A stretch of 64,000 bases of DNA. Origin: Lachnoclostridium sp. An138 (GTDB taxonomy: Bacteria; Bacillota; Clostridia; Lachnospirales; Lachnospiraceae). Positions 7,654 to 14,703 of the stretch are shown here, piece by piece (positions within the stretch are counted from its first letter, which is position 1; each line of letters opens with the position of its first letter). The notes under the pieces were generated by a model, which saw only the letters and a program-made list of their open reading frames with translations, was not told the DNA's origin and did no database searches. The translations under genes were made by a program, and so were the position numbers. Where the stretch lies: contig NZ_NFLF01000012.1 of NCBI RefSeq assembly GCF_002160765.1, forward strand, positions 49,094-113,093, given 5' to 3'.

Positions 7654-7684
7654 AGTATAACAGACAAAAGGAGTCAGGCGTCAA
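7654..7684 (-). promoter_or_regulatory. Promoter of the 7092-7592 gene
   Basis: TTGACG (7679-7684), 19 bases, TATACT (7654-7659) on the minus strand, about 60 bases before the start codon. Confidence 0.6.
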
Positions 7685-7721
7685 ATCTTTCGCCAACGGT
7701 TTTTTTCGCTTCGCCAAATGC

Positions 7722-7763
7722 AAAATCCCCCGCAGCGCTGCCGGTGAGGCCGCGTTGCGGGGG
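7722..7763 (-). terminator. Terminator after the LytTR regulator gene
   Basis: CCCCCGCA pairs with TGCGGGGG (minus strand), followed by ATTTTGC. It starts a few bases past the stop codon of the response regulator. Confidence 0.75.
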
Positions 7764-7768
7764 AAAAA

Positions 7769-8497
7769 TCAATCTGCCCGGTATTCACTTTTTGCCTTTC
7801 GGGATAAAAGACATGTCTCACCATTATCCAGCTCCACCGTCTGCTCCTTCAGATGTACGGCCCGTATGCGGGAGCGGTTCACAAGAAAGCTGCGGTGGCA
7901 GCGCCAGAAGCCATCGCCAAGCTGCTGTGTAAAATGGCCGAGGCTGCTGTTGAATTCCAGCAGCTCGTCATCCAGGTGCATACGCAGCGTATGGCGGATT
8001 CCCACGGCTTCAAGATACAGAATGTTTTCCACCGGAATATGACGTACGGTATCCAGAATTTTCACCGTACAATAGCTGCCCTGCCCCGGCTGCTGGGCCT
8101 GCATTCTCTCCTGAATACTTTCCAGGCATTTCTGTACCCGTCCTGTCATGGCGCCACGGCTGCCCTTGACGATATAATCAAGAGCTTCCAGCCGCAGACG
8201 GAACGTCTCAAAGGCCAGATCGCTGTGAGCGGTGATAAATATAATAAATCCCCGCGGATCATACTGGCGCAGCTTTTGTGCCAGCACCAGGCCGCTCATC
8301 TTACCGGGAAAATCAATGTCCAGAAAATAGATGGCAGGCACTGAAGCTTCCCTTTGCGCCCTCAGCAGCTCATCCGGGTCCTCCAAAGCGCGCACCGGCC
8401 CCATATCACAGTCCAGAATCAGGATCTGGCTGTCAACGATCTGCGTAAGATTTTCCCGAATGAACGGTTCGTCATCACAAACATAAACCGGAATCAT
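7769..8497 (-). CDS. AgrA-like LytTR response regulator
   Basis: A 242-residue response regulator. Residues 1-120 form the receiver, with acidic residues in VYVCDDEPFIREN and a phospho-acceptor region YFLDIDFPGKMSGL (D60 or D62). ITAHSDLAFE and ALDYIVKG complete the receiver signature. Residues 145-240 are a LytTR DNA-binding domain (ILYLEAVGIRHTLRMH, FWRCHRSFLVN, LLSRK). It lies 16 bp after the kinase gene and the two form an operon. AgrA-type regulators bind paired direct repeats and often control quorum-sensing or bacteriocin genes. No AgrB or peptide gene is adjacent. Confidence 0.92.
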   Translation of the reverse strand: MIPVYVCDDEPFIRENLTQIVDSQILILDCDMGPVRALEDPDELLRAQREASVPAIYFLDIDFPGKMSGLVLAQKLRQYDPRGFIIFITAHSDLAFETFRLRLEALDYIVKGSRGAMTGRVQKCLESIQERMQAQQPGQGSYCTVKILDTVRHIPVENILYLEAVGIRHTLRMHLDDELLEFNSSLGHFTQQLGDGFWRCHRSFLVNRSRIRAVHLKEQTVELDNGETCLLSRKAKSEYRAD

Positions 8498-8513
8498 AGT
8501 TTCTCCTCCATAC

Positions 8514-9869
8514 TCAGGTTGCCGGAATGTGCAGCTCCTGCACGAACATTCCGTCTTTCAGGTAGGTGCGGGCCGCACAACCGCGGCATCGGGCCACAAT
8601 GCGCCGGTAGCTGGCAAGCCCCGTGCCATGACCGCTGCCTTTGGTGGTGTAACCCTTTTTCGCCACGGCTGCAAGATCGGGCGCTTTTTCATAATTATTC
8701 GCCACAGCCAGATACAATTTCTTTTCCTCCTGCAGCACAACTACCCGCACCTGCCCATTCTGTTCAGGAACCGCCTCGATGGCGTTATCCAGCAGAACGC
8801 CCAGGGCCCGCAGCAGATCATCTGTGTCCATGCCTAAATTTCCCTGCACCGGAGCCAGCGCTTCCAACACGCCCTTAATATGCATCTGCCGCATTTTTGC
8901 AAGCTTTGCTGTCAGCAGGCTGCGCAGCGGATACAGATGAATATTGTTCAGTCCGTCCATCTGGGCAATCTCTGCTCCCAGCTTTTCATCAAAATAGCTG
9001 CTGGTCCGTTTCATGAAGTCCTGAATTCCGTCCAGATCTCCCTCCTGCGCCTGCAGCGTAAGGCCGGAAAAAAGATTAGTGAAATCATGGCGGAAAGCCC
9101 GGATCTCCTGCTGCAGCTCTTCCAGCAGCGCCATATGAGCCTGCTGCTGTAAAATGGTCTCCTCCTGCGCCCGGATCTTATCCTGGCCTGCAGTGTACAT
9201 GGCGGCAAACTGCAGGAAAAACAGCCCCGCCACAATAAGAGCAGAAAAAAAGGTGGCATACCCTGCGTCCGGAGTAACATCTGGCACAATCAGCTGCAAT
9301 ACCGGCATGGTACACATCAGCGCGTAACAGACAAGCAGCGTCAGCACCGCCCGTCCCCTGCTGCGGAACATGGCAGAAAAGTATCTATAAAAGCCGGACT
9401 TCTTTAAAATCAGGGCTGTCAGCCATGCCAGCACCACTGTGAGGGTATAGGGCACATACAGCCGCACAAAGGCCAGAACATGCTGCCGATCAAACAGAGG
9501 CGCATACTCCTCCACCATCTGCACCATCAGAGAATTGGCCGTATTGGTAATGAAAGTGCTCAGAACAGACGCAGTGAACGTGTGCAGGAACGGGATGTGA
9601 CAGGCTTTGAACAGCAGAAAGCCCAGAATCAATGCCATAACTGTATAGCAGACGGTATCATACAGGTCAGATGCAGCATTCTCCGTACCTGCCGTGAAAG
9701 CATAAATCAGCATGGTAAGCCACTGTGCCGCCTCCCCGCAGAGCAAAAAGATTCCCAGTGATTTCCAATGCGTTTTACGGCCCAGGATGCCTGCGGCCAG
9801 AATATACAGCGCCAGGACCATCATCCCCATCGTAAAGGCTACGGTTCCCAGTCGAAATGCCAAACTCAT
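8514..9869 (-). CDS. AgrC-like sensor histidine kinase (GHKL)
   Basis: A 451-residue kinase. About six transmembrane helices fill residues 8-225. The dimerisation region holds the likely phospho-acceptor in EIRAFRHDFTNLFSG (H261). A GHKL ATPase follows, with the N box LGVLLDNAIEAV and G box GSGHGTGLASY. This architecture is that of AgrC/ComD-type peptide sensors, hence the inferred ligand is an extracellular peptide. The gene starts after a roughly 150-nt leader with three tandem 10-mers and a strong promoter, and is followed by the LytTR regulator. The expected AgrB/AgrD peptide genes are absent within 8 kb on either side, so it may be an orphan listener. Confidence 0.9.
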   Translation of the reverse strand: MSLAFRLGTVAFTMGMMVLALYILAAGILGRKTHWKSLGIFLLCGEAAQWLTMLIYAFTAGTENAASDLYDTVCYTVMALILGFLLFKACHIPFLHTFTASVLSTFITNTANSLMVQMVEEYAPLFDRQHVLAFVRLYVPYTLTVVLAWLTALILKKSGFYRYFSAMFRSRGRAVLTLLVCYALMCTMPVLQLIVPDVTPDAGYATFFSALIVAGLFFLQFAAMYTAGQDKIRAQEETILQQQAHMALLEELQQEIRAFRHDFTNLFSGLTLQAQEGDLDGIQDFMKRTSSYFDEKLGAEIAQMDGLNNIHLYPLRSLLTAKLAKMRQMHIKGVLEALAPVQGNLGMDTDDLLRALGVLLDNAIEAVPEQNGQVRVVVLQEEKKLYLAVANNYEKAPDLAAVAKKGYTTKGSGHGTGLASYRRIVARCRGCAARTYLKDGMFVQELHIPAT

Positions 9870-9912
9870 AGCATAATTCCTTTCTCATCTAAACTCGCCA
9901 GCGCAGGATGGC

Positions 9913-9942
9913 TCCCCTTATCTCCCTTTATCTTCCTTTATC
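9913..9942 (-). repeat. Three tandem decamers in kinase leader
   Basis: On the minus strand GATAAAGGAA, GATAAAGGGA and GATAAGGGGA follow one another without gaps. They lie 44 bases before the kinase start and contain Shine-Dalgarno-like GGAGA. They could be ribosome-standby or regulator half-sites; function unproven. Confidence 0.5.
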
Positions 9943-10026
9943 ATCATTTACATTTTTTATGAAAGAACCGGAGCTCTGCTCTGAAATGAACAGGAAAACG
10001 GCGTCATCTCCGCTGCAGCCTCGACT

Positions 10027-10056
10027 ATTATACATCCGGCTGGAAACAGCCGTCAA
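10027..10056 (-). promoter_or_regulatory. Promoter of the AgrC/AgrA-like operon
   Basis: TTGACG (10051-10056), 18 bases, TATAAT (10027-10032). The spacer holds the inverted repeat GGCTG-tttc-CAGCC, which would place a dimeric regulator between the -35 and -10. Confidence 0.8.
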
Positions 10057-10076
10057 CAATACACTTTTTGCACACG

Positions 10077-10137
10077 CAAAAAGGACCGGCGCATCCGCAT
10101 GATCCAAATCGCATGATTCAAATCACAGATGCGCCGG
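10077..10137 (-). terminator. Terminator after the CotF-like genes
   Basis: CCGGCGCATC pairs with GATGCGCCGG around a 32-base loop containing two direct GCATGAT repeats. On the minus strand it is followed by TCCTTTTTGCG. Confidence 0.65.
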
Positions 10138-10201
10138 CCCTCTGCGTTTTACCTGCAGGCTTTTCCGGCACAGACCCCAGCGGAACCTGACGCTGCGCTC
10201 C

Positions 10202-10456
10202 TTACAGCGTTCCTTCCGTAAACAATGCCTTTACATGGGCTATCTCCTCTGCCGTTGCCTGGGCAGCCGGAACATAATACTGCTTTGCCCGGGCAATCTG
10301 GTAAAGCTCTTCCTGAGACATCTCACACTTGTTGCGGATCTCCTTAAGCGTCTGCTTCAGAGCCGGGTTCTCTGTCTGAGGGATCATGTCTCCAAACATT
10401 TTCAGTTCGCCATTGATTCCTGTCAGCGCGTCCGATACCATGGTCTTTTCATCCAT
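10202..10456 (-). CDS. CotF-like spore coat protein
   Basis: An 84-residue helical protein starting MDEKTMVSDALTGINGELKM and containing NPALKQTLKEIRNKCEMSQE and YQIARAKQYYVPAAQA. This is the CotF/COG5577 pattern common in clostridial spore coats. The ATG at 10456 is chosen because AGGAGG lies eight bases upstream; a GTG two codons earlier is too close to it. It follows a second small CotF-like gene by 12 bp and probably shares its forespore-type promoter. Assignment is by sequence character only. Confidence 0.75.
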   Translation of the reverse strand: MDEKTMVSDALTGINGELKMFGDMIPQTENPALKQTLKEIRNKCEMSQEELYQIARAKQYYVPAAQATAEEIAHVKALFTEGTL

Positions 10457-10468
10457 CTTCACGACCTC

Positions 10469-10657
10469 CTAACCTAAAAAGTGCATGAGCTGCTGCTTGT
10501 TTTCCTTTGCAGACTGAGCTGCTTTCAGAAAAAACTGTTTGATCTGCTGATCTGAAGCCTGATTTGCGTACTCAGTCATTTTACAGCAGCTGGTGTCATA
10601 GCCTCCGAGCAGGTGGCGGAGATTCTGCACGTCCAGTTCCGATAATTGTGGTGTCAT
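10469..10657 (-). CDS. Small CotF-like spore protein
   Basis: A 62-residue, helical, Gln-rich protein (MTPQLSELDVQNLRHLLGG, then QASDQQIKQFFLKAAQSAKE) that looks like the partner half of CotF-type coat proteins. It has two adjacent cysteines in SCCK. GGAGGATTTTTT precedes the ATG. A sigma-G-like promoter lies 30 bases upstream, consistent with forespore expression. It is co-transcribed with the 10202 gene. Confidence 0.7.
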   Translation of the reverse strand: MTPQLSELDVQNLRHLLGGYDTSCCKMTEYANQASDQQIKQFFLKAAQSAKENKQQLMHFLG

Positions 10658-10687
10658 AAAAAATCCTCCTTTTCCGGTTTACACTTT

Positions 10688-10716
10688 TAGTATCCTGGAA
10701 AAGAAGGATTTTATAC
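10688..10716 (-). promoter_or_regulatory. Forespore (sigma-G/F-like) promoter
   Basis: On the minus strand GTATA (10712-10716), 17 bases, GATACTA (10688-10694). This is close to the sigma-G consensus known from Bacillus (GNATR, 17-18, CATNNTA), with one mismatch in the -10. No sigma-A elements are seen. Confidence 0.55.
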
Positions 10717-10811
10717 GCCTTCCGGACAAATCCGAAAGGAAAGATATTATTTTTCAGCCGGCTTCCCCGGCAAATGCTCCAGTGGCATTTTCACGCAGCA
10801 GTATCCATCCG

Positions 10812-12254
10812 TCAGCCTGCCAGCCAGTCGTACATCTCCGCATACTTCTTCGCTGAATTATTCCAGGAGAAGTCAGCTGCCATGGCGCGGTCTACAATCT
10901 TATTCCACTCGCGCTTTCTGTCATAATAGATACGCTCCGCATAGCGCACTGTATTCATCATTTCATGGGCATTGTAGTTCGTAAAGCTGAAGCCTGTTCC
11001 GGTATTTTCATACTCATTATATGGCTGAACCGTATCCTTCAGGCCTCCGGTCTCGCGGACGATCGGAACCGTACCGTAACGGAGGCTCATCAGCTGGCTC
11101 AATCCGCAGGGCTCAAACTGAGAAGGCATCAGAAATGCGTCACAGGAGCCGTAAATCTTATGGGACATGGCTTCGGAGTAGAAAATATTGGCCGATACTT
11201 TACCCTGGTACTTCCAGGCGAAGTGGCGGAACATATTTTCATAGCGCTCTTCTCCCGTTCCCAGAACCACGATCTGAATCTCATCCTGGCAAAGCTCATC
11301 CATTACATAGGCAATCAGATCAAATCCCTTCTGATCGGTCAGACGGGATACAATGCCGATCATCATCTTCTTCGGATCTACAGTAAGGCCCAGCTCCTCC
11401 TGAAGAGCTACTTTATTCTTTACTTTTTCCTTACGGAAGTTCACGGCGTTGTAATTGCGTACCAGGAACTTATCTGTCTCAGGGTTATATTCATCATAAT
11501 CAATTCCGTTCACGATTCCGCGCAGGGAATTGGAGCGGGCGCGCAGCAGGCCGTCCAGATGCTCTCCATAATAGGGCATCTTAATCTCCTCTGCATAAGT
11601 ATCGCTTACCGTCGTCACCGCGTCCGCGTAAACGATGCCGCCTTTCAGGTAATTGGCGTCCCCATAAGCCTCCAGCTTGTCAGGTGTAAAGTAAGAAGCC
11701 GAAAGACCTGTGATATCCTTAACCGTCTTCATATCCCAGATTCCCTGGAATTTCAGATTGTGAATGGTCATAACTGTCTTGATTCCCTGGAAGAACGGAT
11801 TGTTCTGGAAGGAATCATTGAGAAATACCGGCACAAGACCTGTCTGCCAGTCATGGCAATGGATAATATCCGGACGGAAATTCAAGGAGGGCAGAGCCGA
11901 AATGGCAGCTTTGGAGAAAAATGCAAATTTCTCTATGTCCTCATAAATATTTCCATAAGGCTTGGGGCCCGCAAAATAATATTCATTGTCAATGAAATAG
12001 AATTTGACTCCGTCATATTCCATTTCCAGGACACCGACATACTGGCTGCGCCAGGCCAGGTTCATGTAAAAATGCGTCACATAATTCATCTTGTCCCGCC
12101 ACTCCTGCTTAATGCAGAGATATTTGGGAATCATAACGCGAATATCATACTGCTCTTTATCAAAATATTTCGGCAGAGAGCCGACCACGTCTGCCAGTCC
12201 TCCGGTTTTGATAAAGGGAACCGCTTCTGAAGCAATAAATAAAATCTTTTTCAC
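10812..12254 (-). CDS. glgA: Glycogen synthase (ADP-glucose, GT5)
   Basis: GlgA adds glucose from ADP-glucose to the non-reducing ends of glycogen. The 480-residue product starts MKKILFIASEAVPFIKTGGL, whose KTGGLADVVG loop binds ADP-glucose. HCHDWQTGLVPVFL and TIHNLKFQGIWD follow, then the Rossmann-domain GIVSRLTDQKGFDLI and the acceptor/donor signature MPSQFEPCGLSQLMSLRYGT. The GTG at 12254 lies seven bases after GGAGG; no ATG is better placed. It has its own promoter and stands alone: no glgC or glgD adjoins, although a GlgX-like gene lies at 48419. Confidence 0.97.
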   Translation of the reverse strand: MKKILFIASEAVPFIKTGGLADVVGSLPKYFDKEQYDIRVMIPKYLCIKQEWRDKMNYVTHFYMNLAWRSQYVGVLEMEYDGVKFYFIDNEYYFAGPKPYGNIYEDIEKFAFFSKAAISALPSLNFRPDIIHCHDWQTGLVPVFLNDSFQNNPFFQGIKTVMTIHNLKFQGIWDMKTVKDITGLSASYFTPDKLEAYGDANYLKGGIVYADAVTTVSDTYAEEIKMPYYGEHLDGLLRARSNSLRGIVNGIDYDEYNPETDKFLVRNYNAVNFRKEKVKNKVALQEELGLTVDPKKMMIGIVSRLTDQKGFDLIAYVMDELCQDEIQIVVLGTGEERYENMFRHFAWKYQGKVSANIFYSEAMSHKIYGSCDAFLMPSQFEPCGLSQLMSLRYGTVPIVRETGGLKDTVQPYNEYENTGTGFSFTNYNAHEMMNTVRYAERIYYDRKREWNKIVDRAMAADFSWNNSAKKYAEMYDWLAG

Positions 12255-12290
12255 TGCATTTCCTCCCTGTTTCGGTAAAATTCTGTATTT

Positions 12291-12319
12291 ATTATACCTC
12301 ATTTGCAGTGTATTTTAAA
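12291..12319 (-). promoter_or_regulatory. glgA promoter
   Basis: TTTAAA (12314-12319), 17 bases, TATAAT (12291-12296) on the minus strand, giving a leader of about 30 nt. Confidence 0.7.
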
Positions 12320-12355
12320 GATAAATTTGTGCAGATTCTACATTTTTACTCACCA

Positions 12356-12397
12356 GTTCAGCCATGCTCCCGGTTTTTCCGGGCTGCATGGCTGAAC
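12356..12397. other. Nested hairpin between spo0A and glgA
   Basis: GTTCAGCCATG pairs perfectly with CATGGCTGAAC, and inside it CCCGG pairs with CCGGG. Neither strand has a T tract, yet its place just after the spo0A stop suggests a spo0A transcript end or 3' stabiliser. Confidence 0.55.
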
Positions 12398-12420
12398 AGT
12401 TCTGCTGCAGTGAAATTCTT

Positions 12421-13221
12421 TCAGGAAACCTTCGCCTTATACTCCAGACGAATCCGGTCCGCAATCAGAGCGATGAACTCCGAATTGGTGGGCTTTCCTT
12501 TTCCGTTGCTCACCGTATAGCCGAAAAGCTCATCAATCGTATCCATCTTTCCGCGGCTCCAGGCTACCTCGATGGCATGACGTATCGCTCTTTCCACCCG
12601 GCTGGGCGTCGTCTGATGGTTCTTGGCGATGGTGGGATACAGAATCTTGGTGATGGAATTGAGCATTTCCATGTCCTGTACCGACATCATAATCGCATCT
12701 CTCAGATACTGATACCCTTTGATATGAGCCGGGACTCCGATTTCATGAATCATATTGGTGACATCCGTCTCCAAATCCCGCTCCTCACAGGGACGCCGCC
12801 GCTCCGCCTGAGCCTCCCGGGCCGGCGCCAGTATCTTTTCTCCCCGGTTCCGGATGCTCCGGAGTCTTCCCAGCAGCATCTCGTTGTTGAATGGTTTCAT
12901 AATATAATAATTTGCTCCAAGAGCAAACGCGTCCTCTGTCACCGCTTCCTGTCCAATGGCAGAAAGCACGATAAAAGCCGGCATCTTCTTTAAAGATGTA
13001 TCGTTTTTCAGCTTTTCCAGAACCCCCAGTCCATCCATCTTCGGCATAATCAAATCAAGGAGAACCACATCCGGAGTGCTTTTCTTTATCATTTCCACAG
13101 CGTCTTCTCCATTTCCTGCTGTTCCCACAATCTCCATATCATTTTCTGTACGGATCAGCGCGTTCAGCATTTCCACAATTCTTTCATTATCGTCAGCGAT
13201 TGCCACATTCAGTTTTTCCAT
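12421..13221 (-). CDS. spo0A: Sporulation master regulator Spo0A
   Basis: Spo0A~P starts sporulation by binding 0A boxes. The 266-residue product has a receiver ([14 protein letters not shown], phospho-acceptor in [20 protein letters not shown], then K in YIMKPF). A linker leads to the Spo0A-specific DNA-binding domain, with recognition region [20 protein letters not shown] and the end [18 protein letters not shown]. The GGGGAGG site is well placed. It follows spoIVB, the conserved Firmicute order, and has its own promoter with an upstream 0A box, suggesting autoregulation. Confidence 0.98.
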   Translation of the reverse strand: MEKLNVAIADDNERIVEMLNALIRTENDMEIVGTAGNGEDAVEMIKKSTPDVVLLDLIMPKMDGLGVLEKLKNDTSLKKMPAFIVLSAIGQEAVTEDAFALGANYYIMKPFNNEMLLGRLRSIRNRGEKILAPAREAQAERRRPCEERDLETDVTNMIHEIGVPAHIKGYQYLRDAIMMSVQDMEMLNSITKILYPTIAKNHQTTPSRVERAIRHAIEVAWSRGKMDTIDELFGYTVSNGKGKPTNSEFIALIADRIRLEYKAKVS

Positions 13222-13278
13222 TTCTACCTCCCCAGAATTACATTTTTCAACTTTTCAACACACCGGCGCTACCCGTTT

Positions 13279-13308
13279 ATTATACCGAAAAGTCCTTTTT
13301 TCCTGCAA
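13279..13308 (-). promoter_or_regulatory. spo0A vegetative promoter
   Basis: TTGCAG (13303-13308), 18 bases, TATAAT (13279-13284) on the minus strand, about 58 bp before the start codon. Confidence 0.75.
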
Positions 13309-13348
13309 TTCCCTATCGCTCTCCTTTTTGGGACAGCACAGGACAGCT

Positions 13349-13356
13349 TTCGACAA
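13349..13356 (-). promoter_or_regulatory. 0A box upstream of spo0A
   Basis: TTGTCGAA on the minus strand matches the 0A-box core TGTCGAA. It is centred about 80 bp upstream of the predicted start site, consistent with Spo0A~P acting on its own gene. Confidence 0.6.
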
Positions 13357-13362
13357 TTCTCC

Positions 13363-14586
13363 CTAAATGTCTACGTGCTCCAGCATATTCTCGATGAAAA
13401 TTCCAAAACCTTTTGCGGAATCCTGGACAAAGACATGCGTTACCGCACCGACGATCTTTCCGTTCTGAATGATGGGGCTTCCGCTCATCCCCTGGACGAT
13501 GCCCCCTGTCAGCTCCAGCAGCTCCGGGTCTGTAACTTCCAGGACAATTCCTTTATTCACATCCTCTTCATTGCGGTGGACTTCCACGATCTCCACCTGA
13601 TAATCCTTTACTTCCCCGCTCACTGAGCTTCTGATCCAGGCCTTTCCAGGCTCAATCTCCTGTTTATAACCGGCCTGCAGCATTTCCGTTCCCAGGCTGT
13701 CTATGAGCCGGCTGCTGGCGCTGCCGAAGATTCCGGCTTCCGTATTCTCCGCAATGGTTCCGCAGATAAAGCTGTCCCGGTATCGAATCAGCCCCGACAG
13801 TTCTCCCGGCGTTCCTGCTTCCCCCTTGTGTATATTGATGATGGTCGTGTCATAAAGCTTTCCCTCAGAGGGCTGAAGAAGGGTTCCTGTATCCACATCG
13901 TTGATTCCGTGTCCCAGCGCGCCGAAGCCTCCTCCTTCTGTCAAAAAAGTCAGCGTACCAATTCCCTGGGTATTATCCCGTACCCAGATTCCCAGCTTGT
14001 ATGCATTCTCCTCCGTCTGCACTGCGTTCAGCTTCACCTGTATTTTCTCTCCATCCCTTTCCAGGTCCAGCACAACCTCTTCTCCGCCGCAGTCATTGAC
14101 GGCCTCTATCAGCTCTTCTTTTTCCATGATTTCCTGTCCGTTCACTGCCCGGATATAATCGCCGCCCTGGACAATCCGAAGGGCGGGCTCATAATTCAGG
14201 CCATCCATTCCGGTCACAGTGCCGGTATCGATAATCAGGACTCCCTTTGTCTCCAGATAGATTCCGATAGGAATCCCTCCCGGTATCACATACACCGGGT
14301 CGCGAATCTCCACCTGAGTCTCCTTCATTGGGAAAAGCCCAAGATATTTATAGGAAATGGTATAGCTGTCAGAAGCGAATGCGTTAGCGGAAGCCTCTGC
14401 CATATCCGCTTTTACTTCTTCTGTCACCAGAGGACTTACCCGGTCCGGCCTGGCTTCTCCTTCTGTCTGAATATAGGAATCCGGAATGCGGTCCCGTATC
14501 TGTATATAATTCAGTACCCCAAGGCCCGCCAGGCACAAAATCAGTATGCCCGACAGAAAAAGGCGGTATTTTTTTCTGAAATCCAT
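13363..14586 (-). CDS. spoIVB: SpoIVB peptidase
   Basis: SpoIVB is made in the forespore and secreted across its membrane, where it triggers processing of pro-sigma-K. The 407-residue product starts MDFRKKYRLFLSGILILCLA, one signal-anchor helix. A PDZ domain follows (GGDYIRAVNGQEIMEKEEL), then an S55 peptidase domain with the catalytic His in FGALGHGINDVDTG and the Ser in QGMSGSPIIQNGKIVGAVTH. ATG 14586 was taken because upstream in-frame codons fall in the recN terminator. It lies between recN and spo0A, the conserved position. Confidence 0.95.
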   Translation of the reverse strand: MDFRKKYRLFLSGILILCLAGLGVLNYIQIRDRIPDSYIQTEGEARPDRVSPLVTEEVKADMAEASANAFASDSYTISYKYLGLFPMKETQVEIRDPVYVIPGGIPIGIYLETKGVLIIDTGTVTGMDGLNYEPALRIVQGGDYIRAVNGQEIMEKEELIEAVNDCGGEEVVLDLERDGEKIQVKLNAVQTEENAYKLGIWVRDNTQGIGTLTFLTEGGGFGALGHGINDVDTGTLLQPSEGKLYDTTIINIHKGEAGTPGELSGLIRYRDSFICGTIAENTEAGIFGSASSRLIDSLGTEMLQAGYKQEIEPGKAWIRSSVSGEVKDYQVEIVEVHRNEEDVNKGIVLEVTDPELLELTGGIVQGMSGSPIIQNGKIVGAVTHVFVQDSAKGFGIFIENMLEHVDI

Positions 14587-14628
14587 TGTTTCACATCCTC
14601 TGCGTCCATAATGTCCTTTCCAAAACCA

Positions 14629-14663
14629 AAAAGGAGGATGCAAAAGCTTTTGCACCCTCTTTT
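14629..14663 (-). terminator. Terminator after recN
   Basis: GAGGGTGCAAAAG pairs with CTTTTGCATCCTC (minus strand, near-perfect 13-bp stem), followed by CTTTTTGG. It separates the nusB-to-recN operon from spoIVB. The plus strand also ends in TTTT. Confidence 0.85.
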
Positions 14664-14703
14664 AGTATGTGAAATATGGATTTTGTTACTCTAGCACATT
14701 TTG

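Noticed and set aside
7700..7726. Third copy of the dispersed repeat (TTCGCCAAATG near 7711)
   Set aside because: Only about 10 bases match, and the surrounding sequence is unrelated.
9953..10010. 16-codon frame MTPFSCSFQSRAPVLS in the kinase leader as a signal peptide
   Set aside because: The GCGGAG abuts the ATG, the length is below known precursors, and it has no export or AgrD-like features.
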